From Struthio camelus (Eukaryota; Chordata; Aves; Struthioniformes; Struthionidae), in NCBI RefSeq assembly GCF_040807025.1, contig NC_090982.1, positions 84,432,963 to 84,496,962 on the forward strand: a DNA stretch of 64,000 bases, written 5' to 3'. The notes under the pieces were generated by a model that ran no database searches, was not told the origin of the DNA, and was given only the letters and a program-made list of their open reading frames with translations. Positions 53,368-64,000 of the stretch are shown here, piece by piece. Position 1 is the stretch's first letter. Every line of letters starts with the position of its first letter. The translations under genes were made by a program, and so were the position numbers.

Positions 53368-56300
53368 ACGGGAAAGTTCATGTTGTTCATTCGTTACCTT
53401 ACCCGAGCGCCCCCCTTGAGCTCCTAATGTCTAGTGGGTTGCAGGTGTGGTTTTGAGCGACGCAGCAGTCTGAGAAGAATATAAATTTTAACTGTGCTAC
53501 TGTTTTTGGTTTAGTTTTTTTTTTTTTAAGGAAAAACTAGTCTGAACAGACTTGTAATGTTTGAACTCCTTCCCCGATTTCAGTACCACAATGTCCTTTC
53601 AGTAGCTGCGTGAGAGTCTTAAAGCAGAAGGCCACTTTTTGAAAGACTCCCATGTCTTCTTTTTTTTTTTATGGTCGTTTCTATAACTGGTAGGGAACGT
53701 TTTCAGCTCTGTTAAGTAAGACATCTAGTTATGCTCATGTCACTGTTGTTTCCTTAACAGTGAAACTAAACTACTTGTATTGAAGTTTGTATGCACCTTT
53801 TTCTGTGAAATGATAAGTGCACTAACTTAGTTATACAAGGTCTCAGTTGTAGGTAGTTACATACATAAAACTAGCACCGAGTACCTAAGTGCATTTCAAA
53901 AGCTGTAAGAACTTTATGAAGATGCTATGATATGAAGTGTAAATCCTGATTTTTTTTTTATTGACATCTAATTCTACATTTTAACATCAGAGTAAAATCT
54001 TTGAACTCTTAGGCATCTCTTTAAAAATGTAAACTTTCTCTTAAATCATACAAAATAGTTTTTACTTAGATCTAAGTCTTTTCTGCTACTTGTCAAACAT
54101 AATAGGCTAAGTAATAGCTTCACTTACAGGTAAGAGCTAGCGTATTTCTGGTGTTCAAGTTAAAATTTTAAATATGAACAGTGTAACAGGTCTCCCCTTA
54201 AAAAACTAAACAAACTTTAAATGTAAAATATTTGTTTTAGGGTATCTTATGCTGAAGAAATCTATTAAGAAACTTAATGTTTGACCTCAGTGGTGTGCGG
54301 TATACTCAAAATAGGTGGAAACTGGGTGTAGTGCGCTCTTCTTTTGAGGCATTCATCTTGTGGTTCTCCTGGCCTAATTAACACCCTTAATTGCTGTTTC
54401 TGTGATATGAGCGCTAAAAGCCAGGCAGTCAGAGCAGTGCAGCTTCCCCTGTTGCCCCAGCAAGGGAAACATTGCCTTGCGGAATAAGTTCTGGGCTTGT
54501 AACAAGCTTTAGGTAGAACAGTAAATTAGTTGGGACGTGTTTGGTGATCTTAAACGTTTTCCTCCCCCCCCACCCCCCACTGAATTCAGATCACGTGTGA
54601 TACATGATGTAGAAGCAGTGAGATGACATTGAACCTGGCTATCCAAATGACAGTCATTTTTGAGAATCACTTTCTGAGTTCTTAACACAGTTAGTGATCT
54701 AGAGGGGTCGAGTGCTGGCCAAAAAAAAAAAAAAAAAAAAACTCCAGGGAGGATAGTTATGTGCCACTAAAGGCTAGTAAGATGTTCTGTGATTCTAGCA
54801 TACCAGTAATGCTGGTTCTCTGTCCAGGTGATTAAGAGGAGGGACGAGAGGGAATGATGGAAGGTAGTATGTGAGTATAGGCAGCTGGTATTCGTTAAAG
54901 TGTGAGGATAACAGTTCTGACTCATTTTTCAATAGTTGCATTTTTAATTATAATGTGTCAACTATTTCTGTTTGCTCTTCAAACTAATTAATTACTGGTT
55001 GGCTAGCATATAGGCATTGCAGAAGAGGTCGGATGAGAAACTTATGAGAAATCAGGAAGAGGAAAGGACTGTGGTCTTACACGTTTAAGCGTATGATGTG
55101 TATTGCAGTACAGCCTGGCCACCTATGCTTCCACTTGATAAGTGTACAAAGCCTGCCTGCTTGGTAGAAATTACAGTGTGCACTCAAGTTGGGAAACGAA
55201 TGGATGCATTGAACAAATGGAGGGAGGGAAAAGGGGAAGTAACACCAAGCCAAGCAGCAAGGCAGTTAAGAATAGTAGATAGGCAGCGGTCACAATACAT
55301 ACAAAACAAGCACTGCTCTAACTGATAAAAAGGAGGTAGGAAGGATGTTTGTGCCCATTTGACAAATGGGCAGATCACAATGGCAGCTGACAGTGTGGAG
55401 GAGGTGGAGATTAATGAGATGAGGTTAAATAAGACTGGATGAACAAAGAGCAAATCTAGAGAATCCTGAGGGGCTTTGAACGCTAAGCATTAGGGAGAGA
55501 AAGTTGGTGTAACTTGATCGGAACAACGGAAAATAACTGCCTTGGTTGTCCTGATCCCTATCTCCTTACTACTTATTTACCATTAAAGTGTGGGTTTGTT
55601 TGCCTTGCCTTTAAGGCCATAACTGATTTTGTTCACTCTTCCTATCTGTTATATACTATCATGTTGAATCCCTGCTCCGCCAAAGATGCGTGTGCCATCT
55701 ATGACCCACCTGTATATCAGTGTCTCACATAAGCATCTGTTACTTAGATGGTAGTCTCTATGTACCACGCTGTTGAAGTGGCTGCAGGCTATATTAACGT
55801 GCAGAACTGTCTCTTAATCCCTTCTGGCTAAAATATTGCTGTTAAAAACTTTGAAAATTTGAAAGCTTTTCAAATAAGTCATTTGCAATTGTTTCAAGCA
55901 ACCTATATTTCATTTTCTGTAACCTTTCAGTATTCGTGTTTTGACAGTACTTCTTGACAGAATTGGGTCTATGGTCATTCTCAGCTTGCATGTTTTTATC
56001 TGCAGTTGACTAAATGACTTATAAAGCTGTAAACATTGACAGAAACTGAGTAGCAGATTTAATAACACATTTACTAGATCAAAGTGAAAGACTTAAATAC
56101 CGTAGTTGCACGCATATAACCTGCACCTCAAAACAAGCCCTTTTAAAGGGGAGGAAAAAAAGTTCTATAACTTGAAAATCCTTGCTGACTTGAACATAAT
56201 CAGCAGCAATGGGGACCTGAAGATGAAGCAGTAGTGGAAGAAAGGGGCAGGCTCAATATTGGGGAAGAGTTCTGTACACTGTTGTGTACATGCACTGTTC

Positions 56301-56984
56301 TGTGCATGTTGCTGCGCAGTTGCAATAGACAACCGAAGCCTTATGTGCAAGGAAATAAATCAACTTACTGTTTTTTGTCTCGGTCTTCCAGAACCAAAGT
56401 TAAGCAGGAAGCCATCGCCCTTGCCTTTAAGTTTAGCAATACAACTCGAAAGCAGCTGAACTATTATGGCACTGGAATCTGCCACAACAAAAACAAATGC
56501 GTGGAACTTTAAGTGTTATTTTCATTGTAATTTGCATTATCATTCTCTCGCATCTTTGTTTCAGATTTTTAATGCGTAATAAAATTCGGAGTCTGTGAGT
56601 TGAGATATAGGAAGTAGCTCCTACAAATGTATAATTCTGAGCAAAAAGAAAACCTGAATAAAGAGACTTTGTAAGTGAAAATGTGGCTATAGCATAACTA
56701 TGATGAAACAACAGCAGAGGTTAATAACAGCACATCTCTGAGCTAGACTGGTGTGACTGATACCCTCTCCCACTTACTCAGTGTTGTTGTCGCCGAGGGT
56801 TAAAATTTGAATTTGTGGTTCCCTGTTCAGAAGTCAAACTCGTTAGCGTTACCTCTTTACTTGTCTGGTTAGCAGTAATGGATGCCATATGGTATAGTGA
56901 TTTCTTCGTGGATGTGACTGTTTCTGCAGTTCGGGTACACACTGATTACTCATTCGGGCCCGAAAATGAGATACAACTCTGTCA

Positions 56985-57110
56985 CTGAGGTGTTGCCATT
57001 ACACAGTTACAGATGCGCTACTGAATGCACAGGGAGGTCGAGTAACATGCCCATGGTCGTGTGGTGAGCTGGCTTTAGATCCAGGACGATCCAACATCAT
57101 ATCCCTTCCT
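56985..57110 (-). repeat. MIR-type SINE relic
   Basis: The plus strand carries CACAGGGAGGTCGAGTAACA, TGCCCATGGTCGTGTGGTG, then TTTAGATCCAGGACGATCC. This is a decayed 'cacagagaggttaagtaacttgcccaaggtca...' core. Confidence 0.5.
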
Positions 57111-57579
57111 ATTTAAGAGGATGTTTAGGGTTTTATATCAGTTTGGCCATGCAGTCTCTCTTTGAATGTTCAGTAATTTATTGAAGTAGCAGAACAGCAC
57201 ACAAGCTTTAGCGATATCACAGCTTGTGATATTCAGTCTCCAAGAAGAAAGCTTCAAAGCTGCTGGGACTCAATCTGAGAGCTTTTTAATTGTAAGTAGA
57301 ACAGGTGGTCACTTAATTAACTGCAGGTATTTAAGACACTTTGAGGCTAGGATATTTATTTCCGTATACTTGGGTCATAGCTTTGGATTTAGAGTGAAAC
57401 TTTTCCAGTGCCCTGTAGAATCTTGTTTTGCTTTAAAATTCCCTGAAAGTAGGCAGGCAGAGCCTGTCTGTCACTGGATAATGTTGTTATTGCGACATTC
57501 CTGCTAGAATGCCTTATTTCACAGTGCTTGGTTGTCAGTCTTTCAAGGTTGTTTTAGAGAAGGTAGACTTCATTTCCGT

Positions 57580-57650
57580 TCATCCGAAATGATTAGAGAC
57601 CAAGTGACTCACTCACAGTAGCAGAGTTGGGAATAACAGCGAGCCAGACT
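57580..57650 (-). repeat. MIR-type SINE relic (short)
   Basis: The plus strand reads GACCAAGTGACTCACTCACA and GTAGCAGAGTTGGGAATAAC, consistent with the SINE core 'aagtgacttgcccaaggtcaca...ggcagagctgggaatagaac'. Confidence 0.4.
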
Positions 57651-60049
57651 TTATAATACCAATTGTCTGTGAGATGATGTAGTTTCTACCATTTCAGTAA
57701 TTTGTTTTTCATTGGGAGTAATACATTTCCATGATACCCGTTTAAAAGTGCCACTGTATGATCCAGTAATACTGTAAAACTTTCTTCTGGAAAAAAAGAA
57801 GCAACCCGTGGTAGTCAGGTTAAGGCCAAGACAGTGCTCTTCTATTGTGCTGTGGCCTTGTAATCAGCTGTTAATTGCCTGTCTCCCGAGTCTGTCCTCC
57901 CTCTTCTTGCTCTCCGAGAACGAACGCCAACTGTTGCTCTAGGGAGGGCTTCCGAGTACCTTGGCAAAAGCAAAATTTTAGGGAGAAGTTGAGTGATGAA
58001 GGGTGGATTGGGAAGCTGCCTGCTAGTTCCAAGTACTTGCTACTGTAGTTGGGATTGCAGTGTAAGATAAGGCTTTATTAGACACTGTCTCCTAATAAAG
58101 TAAGTTGAATGCAGATACCGATATCCTGAGGCCTCATTGTATTCAGTAAAATGCCTTTGGGAGATGAAGTTGTCATTTTGGGGAAGAATAGGCTTGTAAT
58201 TAGCAGTGCCCATGAGCTACTGATTAATACAACAAGAGTTGTAGTTCCTCTGGAACTAGTAATACCTTTTGATCAGCACTAAGCAGAATATGTGAGGAGA
58301 TGGAAAAAAAAACATTCCTTTGTTTTAAAAAGCCTGGAAGATGAAATTTTATTTTCCATGATTCCAATTAATAAGTCATCTTAAAGGCTATTCACAGGCT
58401 TTGGATCCCAGGCCATGCTTCATTTACAGCTTTTACCAGCTCACTGTAACAAAATCCAGAAACTGCTGAATATTGCAGAACTGTGCTAGGGAAATTTAGT
58501 GAGCGTGTTGTCACAATTAGCCAATTATTAAGGGCTTATGAGAGTACAGACCTTATTTACCTCAATTTTTTTTTTTTTAAAGCTGGTTTTATAACAGACA
58601 CTTGATTTCTCTTGTGTGTATGTGTTGTACAAGGTCAAAATGTTCTTTCTACTGTTTAACATTCATGTAGTGAATTTCACTGTTTGTCTGCATGGAACTC
58701 ATCAAGCCACAGCAAAGTGGTGATGGAATAATAAGAACGTGTTGAATGAGCGGAAAGGGGTTGAATAAATACTCCAGACTTGATGCTTCCCCCCACCATC
58801 TCTCCTTTTGCCAAGGAAGCTGTATATATTGTCTATGTCGGCTGTTGCTAGCTAGTAGTTTTATTCTTTAGAAAGCTCTGACAGCTGATCCTTTTTCTTT
58901 TGGCTAAATAAAAATAACGCAGAAAATCATTATGGGATAGATCATGTTTTTATTTGAGAATACCTAAGTTGTTTTTCTTCATACCTGCATGGCTACCATC
59001 TGGTTTTATTTTGCTCTATTTAGAGCTGATAATTTAGTATCCTCTTAGGTATGCTCTTATTTAATCGCTGGAGTCAAATATATGCAAAATCCTGTATGTG
59101 CTGAGGGAAAGAAAAGTGTGTTTCCTTGTCTGTCGATTGTCCTCTCTGAGTAGAGGTCAGACGACTTCACCTACAAATACTATGGGAAGCATCTGAGAGT
59201 AAACATAGCGTTAGCAGCATTGTTCATAATGTAAGTGGTTTCTGACCCTGTCAGTTCTGGTTTTGAAATATGTAAAGTAGATTCTGTTTATTTGTAGAAC
59301 CAACTTGTATGTACCTTGTACTATTTTTTTCATGTGCCAAAAATTTATTCTAAATGAACTCTCTCCTGCACTATTCCTTTTCCTTGTAAGGCTTTGTTCT
59401 CCTTCCATAGCAGGCCATGCTACCGTCTCACTAATTCTTCTTGTGTCCACAGATAGCGGTCTACACCTGCAGTGCCCTACAAGAACTTCACATTTTCGGT
59501 TGCCTTAGTTTCTTAGGGAGCCTCAGTGAGGAGCCATGCATTAGGATTTGTGAAGGTATAGACTAAAAGGTTAGCTATCTAGATTAGGAGTTAGATGTGC
59601 TCTTCAGTATGATTTTGTAGCACAGGTGGACTTAGTGAGAAGGTAGTGGGTTATACCCGGTGGAGTTATCCCTGTTGCTTACTTAATACTTAGTCTGTGA
59701 CAGACTAATATCATGAATGCTTCCTTCAGTTGGAGCTCTTGAACATGTAGCAGCTACAGAATAAATTGCTAACAATCTGTTGTACTCTGAAGTCACTTGG
59801 CAGATCTTATTACTGGTCTTAAAATGATCGAGAACTTGGTATCAAGAACAGCCCAATAGCAATTAGTTTCTTATTGCTACTGGAATATTCATAGTTTGAA
59901 TGCAAATGGATTTACCTTTAGTGTAATGATACCATTTACTTGAAAGTGCTATACCTCCTGCAGATTCATTTTATAATAATTAAATTTTACGCTTCTAAAA
60001 TAACCTTATTCATTTGTTGTTTTCATTAATAGCTTGTGGATGAGAAAAT

Positions 60050-60175
60050 GCCTAGAGGTCTGGGTTTAGGTTACAGATCCTTTCCAGACTTCCTGTAGAA
60101 TCTGGACACGTCAACTAATTTCTCTTCTTCAGTTGATTGGCCCGGGAAATGGGTATGGTACTTCCCTATGTGACA
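60050..60175 (+). repeat. MIR-type SINE relic, opposite orientation
   Basis: The plus strand reads GTCAACTAATTTCTCTTCTT, then CAGTTGATTGGCCCGGGAAA and TGGGTATGGTACTTCCCTAT. This follows the forward core 'gtcacttaacctctctgtgcctcagtttc...aaaatggggataatg'. Confidence 0.4.
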
Positions 60176-63100
60176 GGAAGGTACTGGCTTTATACAAAGA
60201 TCTAGTACTGGTGTTGAATTCAGATATGTGAAGCTTTAATATACCTGCAAGTGTATCTCTCATTTTCTGTATATTAGCATGAGGTAAAGATCCAAAAATA
60301 GGGCTGATCATAAAATACTTAAATAATAATACTTAAATAAAAACTGTGTAGCTTCACTTAGTATCTCAGTGTTAGGTCGTGTTTATTGGAAAGAAATGGA
60401 GGTCATAAATTCATACCACTGCTGGTTCAGTGACATTGGCCCTCAGATAACTTTAAGAGAACGTGAGATGCTGATGACTCCCTTTGTCTGATGCATTAGC
60501 TCCAAACGGAGCTACAAAACAGCAGGTTCAGGTTCAGTTAGGTAGGACTTGACAAAACAAAACTCACTGGTTATTGAGAGTATCTGCCCTCTTAATTTCA
60601 AAGATCATGTAATTTTGGAATGATGTTTTGCAGGATGAAGTGAATCAGTCCAATGCTCTCCCTCACCTCAGGCCTGTCACAGCTCTCAGGTGTGTTACGC
60701 TGCTCGCCTTTCTCTTTCTGGCCCTCGAGATTCCCTGAACTCATTCAGCCAACTAACCCAGCAGGAAACTCCCCGCTGTGATAAGGGGAACAGCTTTCTT
60801 CTAGAAAGTTGCATTACAAAAGGACTTGATGGGTGCTAGCTGGCCCTGCAAGCAGGCAGATCCACCTCTTTACAGTGCCAGTGAACTGTTAAGATGGGCT
60901 CAAGGCTGCTGGAGCTGCCGCCTGTGCCCCACGGCACTCGTTGCTGCTTTGATATCTGTAAAGAACAGAAACGGCAAGGTACAGAGGATTCATTTGTGCT
61001 TGTCTGAGCTGGACCTGCTTTGATTTTGCAGGAGATAGCACACGCTTTTCCTGTCAAAGCTGCACTGCTATTGTAACGATCTGCAGTTTGGACCCATTGG
61101 CAGACAATACAATCTGTGGTTACTTTCTGGATATTACAGATGAATGTTCTTAATAGAAAGCAAACCTTTACTCTGAAGATCAGGATTAGTTTGTTATTGG
61201 TGTTCCCAAACGATTTAAAATCTAGCTCTTCTGTGAGCTTTACTTTGACAGTGGTAGAATAGTAGACCAACGTTTCTTGAGAAGAAAAGCTCTGTTTATA
61301 GAGGATGGTATAAGCTAAAGGAGGAAGCAGAGAATAAGTTTATTTTGAATCATAAAAATAAATAAGCAATAGAGAATTTTGTTAATATCAAAATCTTAGG
61401 AAAAGATGGTAAATCCCTGTGCGTATCCTTGACAGGTGATCTATGCAAACTATACATGGCAGAGAGAAAAAGAAATTACACTTACGGCTTTCCCAGTGTT
61501 GATTTCTACTAATAATTTTATTGAAAGAACAGTGAAAACCTAACGGTGGATCTGTTAATATTTTTAGGAACAGACAGTTATAAAAGCTGCCACTCTCTAA
61601 TTTAGAAGGAAGAGAGTGCTTTAGACTTTAAATCACAGCCCACTTGAGAAAAGGGTCTCAGTGTAAGAGAGACATGAGATTTTAGACGGGTAAATACAAC
61701 CAACTTTGTTCCTTTTTTTCTATATGCTAATGAATTTATCCTTACAAGGATTGTGATTCTGTGGGATTCCAGCGCAGCTGGTGAATGTTTCTGGAACCCT
61801 GTGTACAGACTTGTAATCTAACCCATAGTTGGTAGTTCTGTTTTATTTGAAAGATGCAGAATATGAATGTTTATGTGCGCTAAGCATTACAGCGTGAAAA
61901 CATGTATTTACATGTAAATTCTTGTTTCTTATTGATGAAAAATGTTGTTCTTCAAGGTTGCAAATGATGCTTCACAAACCTTTTTTTTTAAATACTTGTA
62001 CTTCTTACTCCATCTCGGATAATTTGTATACACACCCTGTGGTACGCTCAATAGGCGCTGCAGAACCAGTTGAAACAGAGCATTATTTTGATCCTTTCTT
62101 CTCCTGCTTCACACCTTCATTCTGTTGGCTGGGAAAGGGTCCTATTTTTTAGGATTGCTACCAGGCCTGATTTATGAATCATCTGATAAAGAGCCAGCTC
62201 CACTCCCAGAAATGTGCCTTAGGTAGAATTGTATGCTAGTGAGTCAGCTTCAGGGCAGTATTTTCAAAGCAACACTATATAAATTACACAGTATCCATGT
62301 GGGGGTGGCTTAGTGTTATGAAAAATCTGCTCTAGAGCATCGCACATACACATCCACACAAATTTGAGTCAACTGTCTTGAGTTGAGTACTGGTTACACT
62401 TGTGTTGTTTTAAGCATTTAGGTATGCGTTACGCTTTTATAAGAAAATAAAGGGCATGTTCTAAGAATGTACAGTATCTGCAGAAAGGAGATAAAAAAAC
62501 AGTACAAAAGACAGCAGCTGGGAAGTGCAGCAAGCATTGATATTTCCACATTTGTCTTGATGCAATTTAGCTTTTTCTGATAGAGATCTAATTATTTGGA
62601 CTGATTGGTTTTTAATTACTTGTGACTACTTAGATTGTGATTACTTTATTGTTGGACATATCTGTATGTGCTGTTAGTACTAAGATATCGCAGATGAGTT
62701 TGAATTAAACAAAATAAGTGAGTTTGCTCCTAAAGGAGAGGAAGGCATTGCAAGCAGAAAAAAGCATGACAGACATGTAGAACCACCTACAGGGGTTTTG
62801 GATGAAGGTTCAGAAGTGTCTGGAGTTACTGGCACTTGACATCTTCAGAGTCGCGTGGTTTTCTGTCGGGGTGGACTTGACTTTGGTGTTTGCCAGAATT
62901 TTGCCTTCTTGTACTGTGAAGTGGGGGACTTCTGTCGTATGGTCAGTTCTTTAGTACATGCGCCGCTTCTGTCCTTCCCCTTCTCTTCTTTACGTAGTCT
63001 GTGAAATGTCTGATTCGGAATTCTTACTGCTTCTGTCTGTCTGCTTACACTTTTAAAAGACAACTATTTTACGTAATTTTATTGGCCTAACTTGTTACTA

Positions 63101-64000
63101 CCTCTCTTTCTGATTCTTTATGTCCATCTCTGGTTATCCTGGGTAAATGTGAGATGATATAGTCCACTGGTGATGGAAATAATTGTTTATGTAGGTATGA
63201 GCCATGTTGTTTTTAGCATGCTGTATAAATGTAAACATTTATATTTAAACTTAGCTTGTGTCATAGAAGTTGATATTCTACTTCACAGAATATCTTCTAG
63301 AAGGTTGTTGATGACTTTTTTCTTTTTCTCTTTTTTTTTAGTTCTCAGTGCTAAATGGTATTAAAAACGGTTGCAAGTATTTGGAATGCTTTGCCTGACT
63401 ATTCTTTCCGTTTAAGCAATTGTTAGAACTGGCACAAGAAAGTTATATGGTCATAAACAGGGCAAAGAAGTGGTCTGATGGACTTTGAATAACAGGAAAT
63501 GTGTCTATCATAAACTAAAGTTACTCTTAAGAGCAAACTGCTATGGAAAGCTGTTAGTACTGCTGAACTAAGCATCTCACGTGTCCACAGCTGGTGAGAA
63601 AAAGGACTAGCTTACACTTCGTTGAAGCTAAGCATTCCTTATAGTGAATCAGTTCAATAACATGTAAGATGATAATGTACAATTAAGGTTAGGATATCAT
63701 GGTGTTTATAAGAGTATTTCAGGCCTTACCATTCGTTCATCATGGGTAGAAATTAATTTCCTTGCAAATCCTTGCATTTCGGAATTGGAAAGAAGAATAT
63801 TTACTTTAAGGAGCATGTATGTGGCCAGCTCTTGATTGGTAAAGAGCATACATGCCGTATTTGACGCTATTCTTTGTGCAGTGGAAGAAATGACCTAATA
63901 GCATGAATTCCACAACAGTTGTTCTTGAGGAAGCTGCTAATACCACTTTGAATTTACCTTTTTGCTTTTTTTTTTAATCTGTTTGTGTCTTCAGAAATCT

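Larger units (their letters stand above)
52708..63994 (+). other. Putative ARK2N intron 1
   Basis: About 11.3 kb of AT-rich sequence without a recognisable exon. It holds an AT/GT palindromic microsatellite (53295-53367), an A21 run (54721-54741), a possible DNA-transposon end (about 56097-56165) and MIR-type relics (56985-57110, 57580-57650, 60050-60175). It ends in a pyrimidine tract and CAG at 63994, which could be the acceptor of exon 2. Confidence 0.5.

Overview
This is vertebrate nuclear DNA, most likely from a bird. Three genes can be read exon by exon, in the order PSTPIP2 (-), ATP5F1A (-), HAUS1 (+), and a CpG-island promoter at the right edge fits the next gene of this block, ARK2N (formerly C18orf25, +). 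This is the order seen on human 18q21.1 and on the avian Z chromosome. Short introns, few transposable elements, CR1 3'-end remnants and old MIR-type SINE relics all suit a bird. ATP5F1A and C18orf25 have W-linked copies in many birds. The intact coding exons and low repeat load suggest Z (or an autosomal/pseudoautosomal copy) rather than W, but the sequence alone does not settle it.

Layout. Positions 86-20335 (-) hold exons 1-9 of PSTPIP2, an F-BAR adaptor. Its 3' exons lie beyond the left edge, and an 11-kb first intron leads to a CpG-island promoter at about 19.85-21.45 kb. Positions 21.45-25.27 kb are intergenic with nothing coding recognised. Positions 25406-33024 (-) hold all 12 coding exons of ATP5F1A (mitochondrial ATP synthase subunit alpha, 553 residues). 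Positions 33815-44379 (+) hold all 9 coding exons of HAUS1 (augmin subunit 1, 286 residues). The ATP5F1A and HAUS1 start codons lie 790 bp apart head to head in one CpG island with ZNF143-, ETS- and YY1-type motifs. Positions 44.6-49.0 kb are intergenic, with a CR1 relic and an AT-rich block. Positions 49.0-50.0 kb are a CpG-rich segment. A G-rich higher-order tandem array fills about 49.92-52.32 kb. The ARK2N CpG island and a probable 5'UTR exon follow at 52.35-53.05 kb, and the rest is its first intron, which may end in a splice acceptor at 63994.

Function. The genes do different jobs: membrane-curving cytoskeletal adaptor, OXPHOS enzyme, spindle microtubule nucleation and, by synteny, an Arkadia-like regulator. 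They are a conserved syntenic block, not a pathway. All 27 introns bounded by coding exons in this window have GT-AG ends and their phases sum correctly. Every long single-frame ORF outside these exons looks like chance, GC-rich promoter reading, or tandem-repeat artefact. I found no tRNA, rRNA, CRISPR or intact mobile element. The least ordinary item is the G-rich higher-order repeat just upstream of the ARK2N promoter. I found no undescribed gene system.
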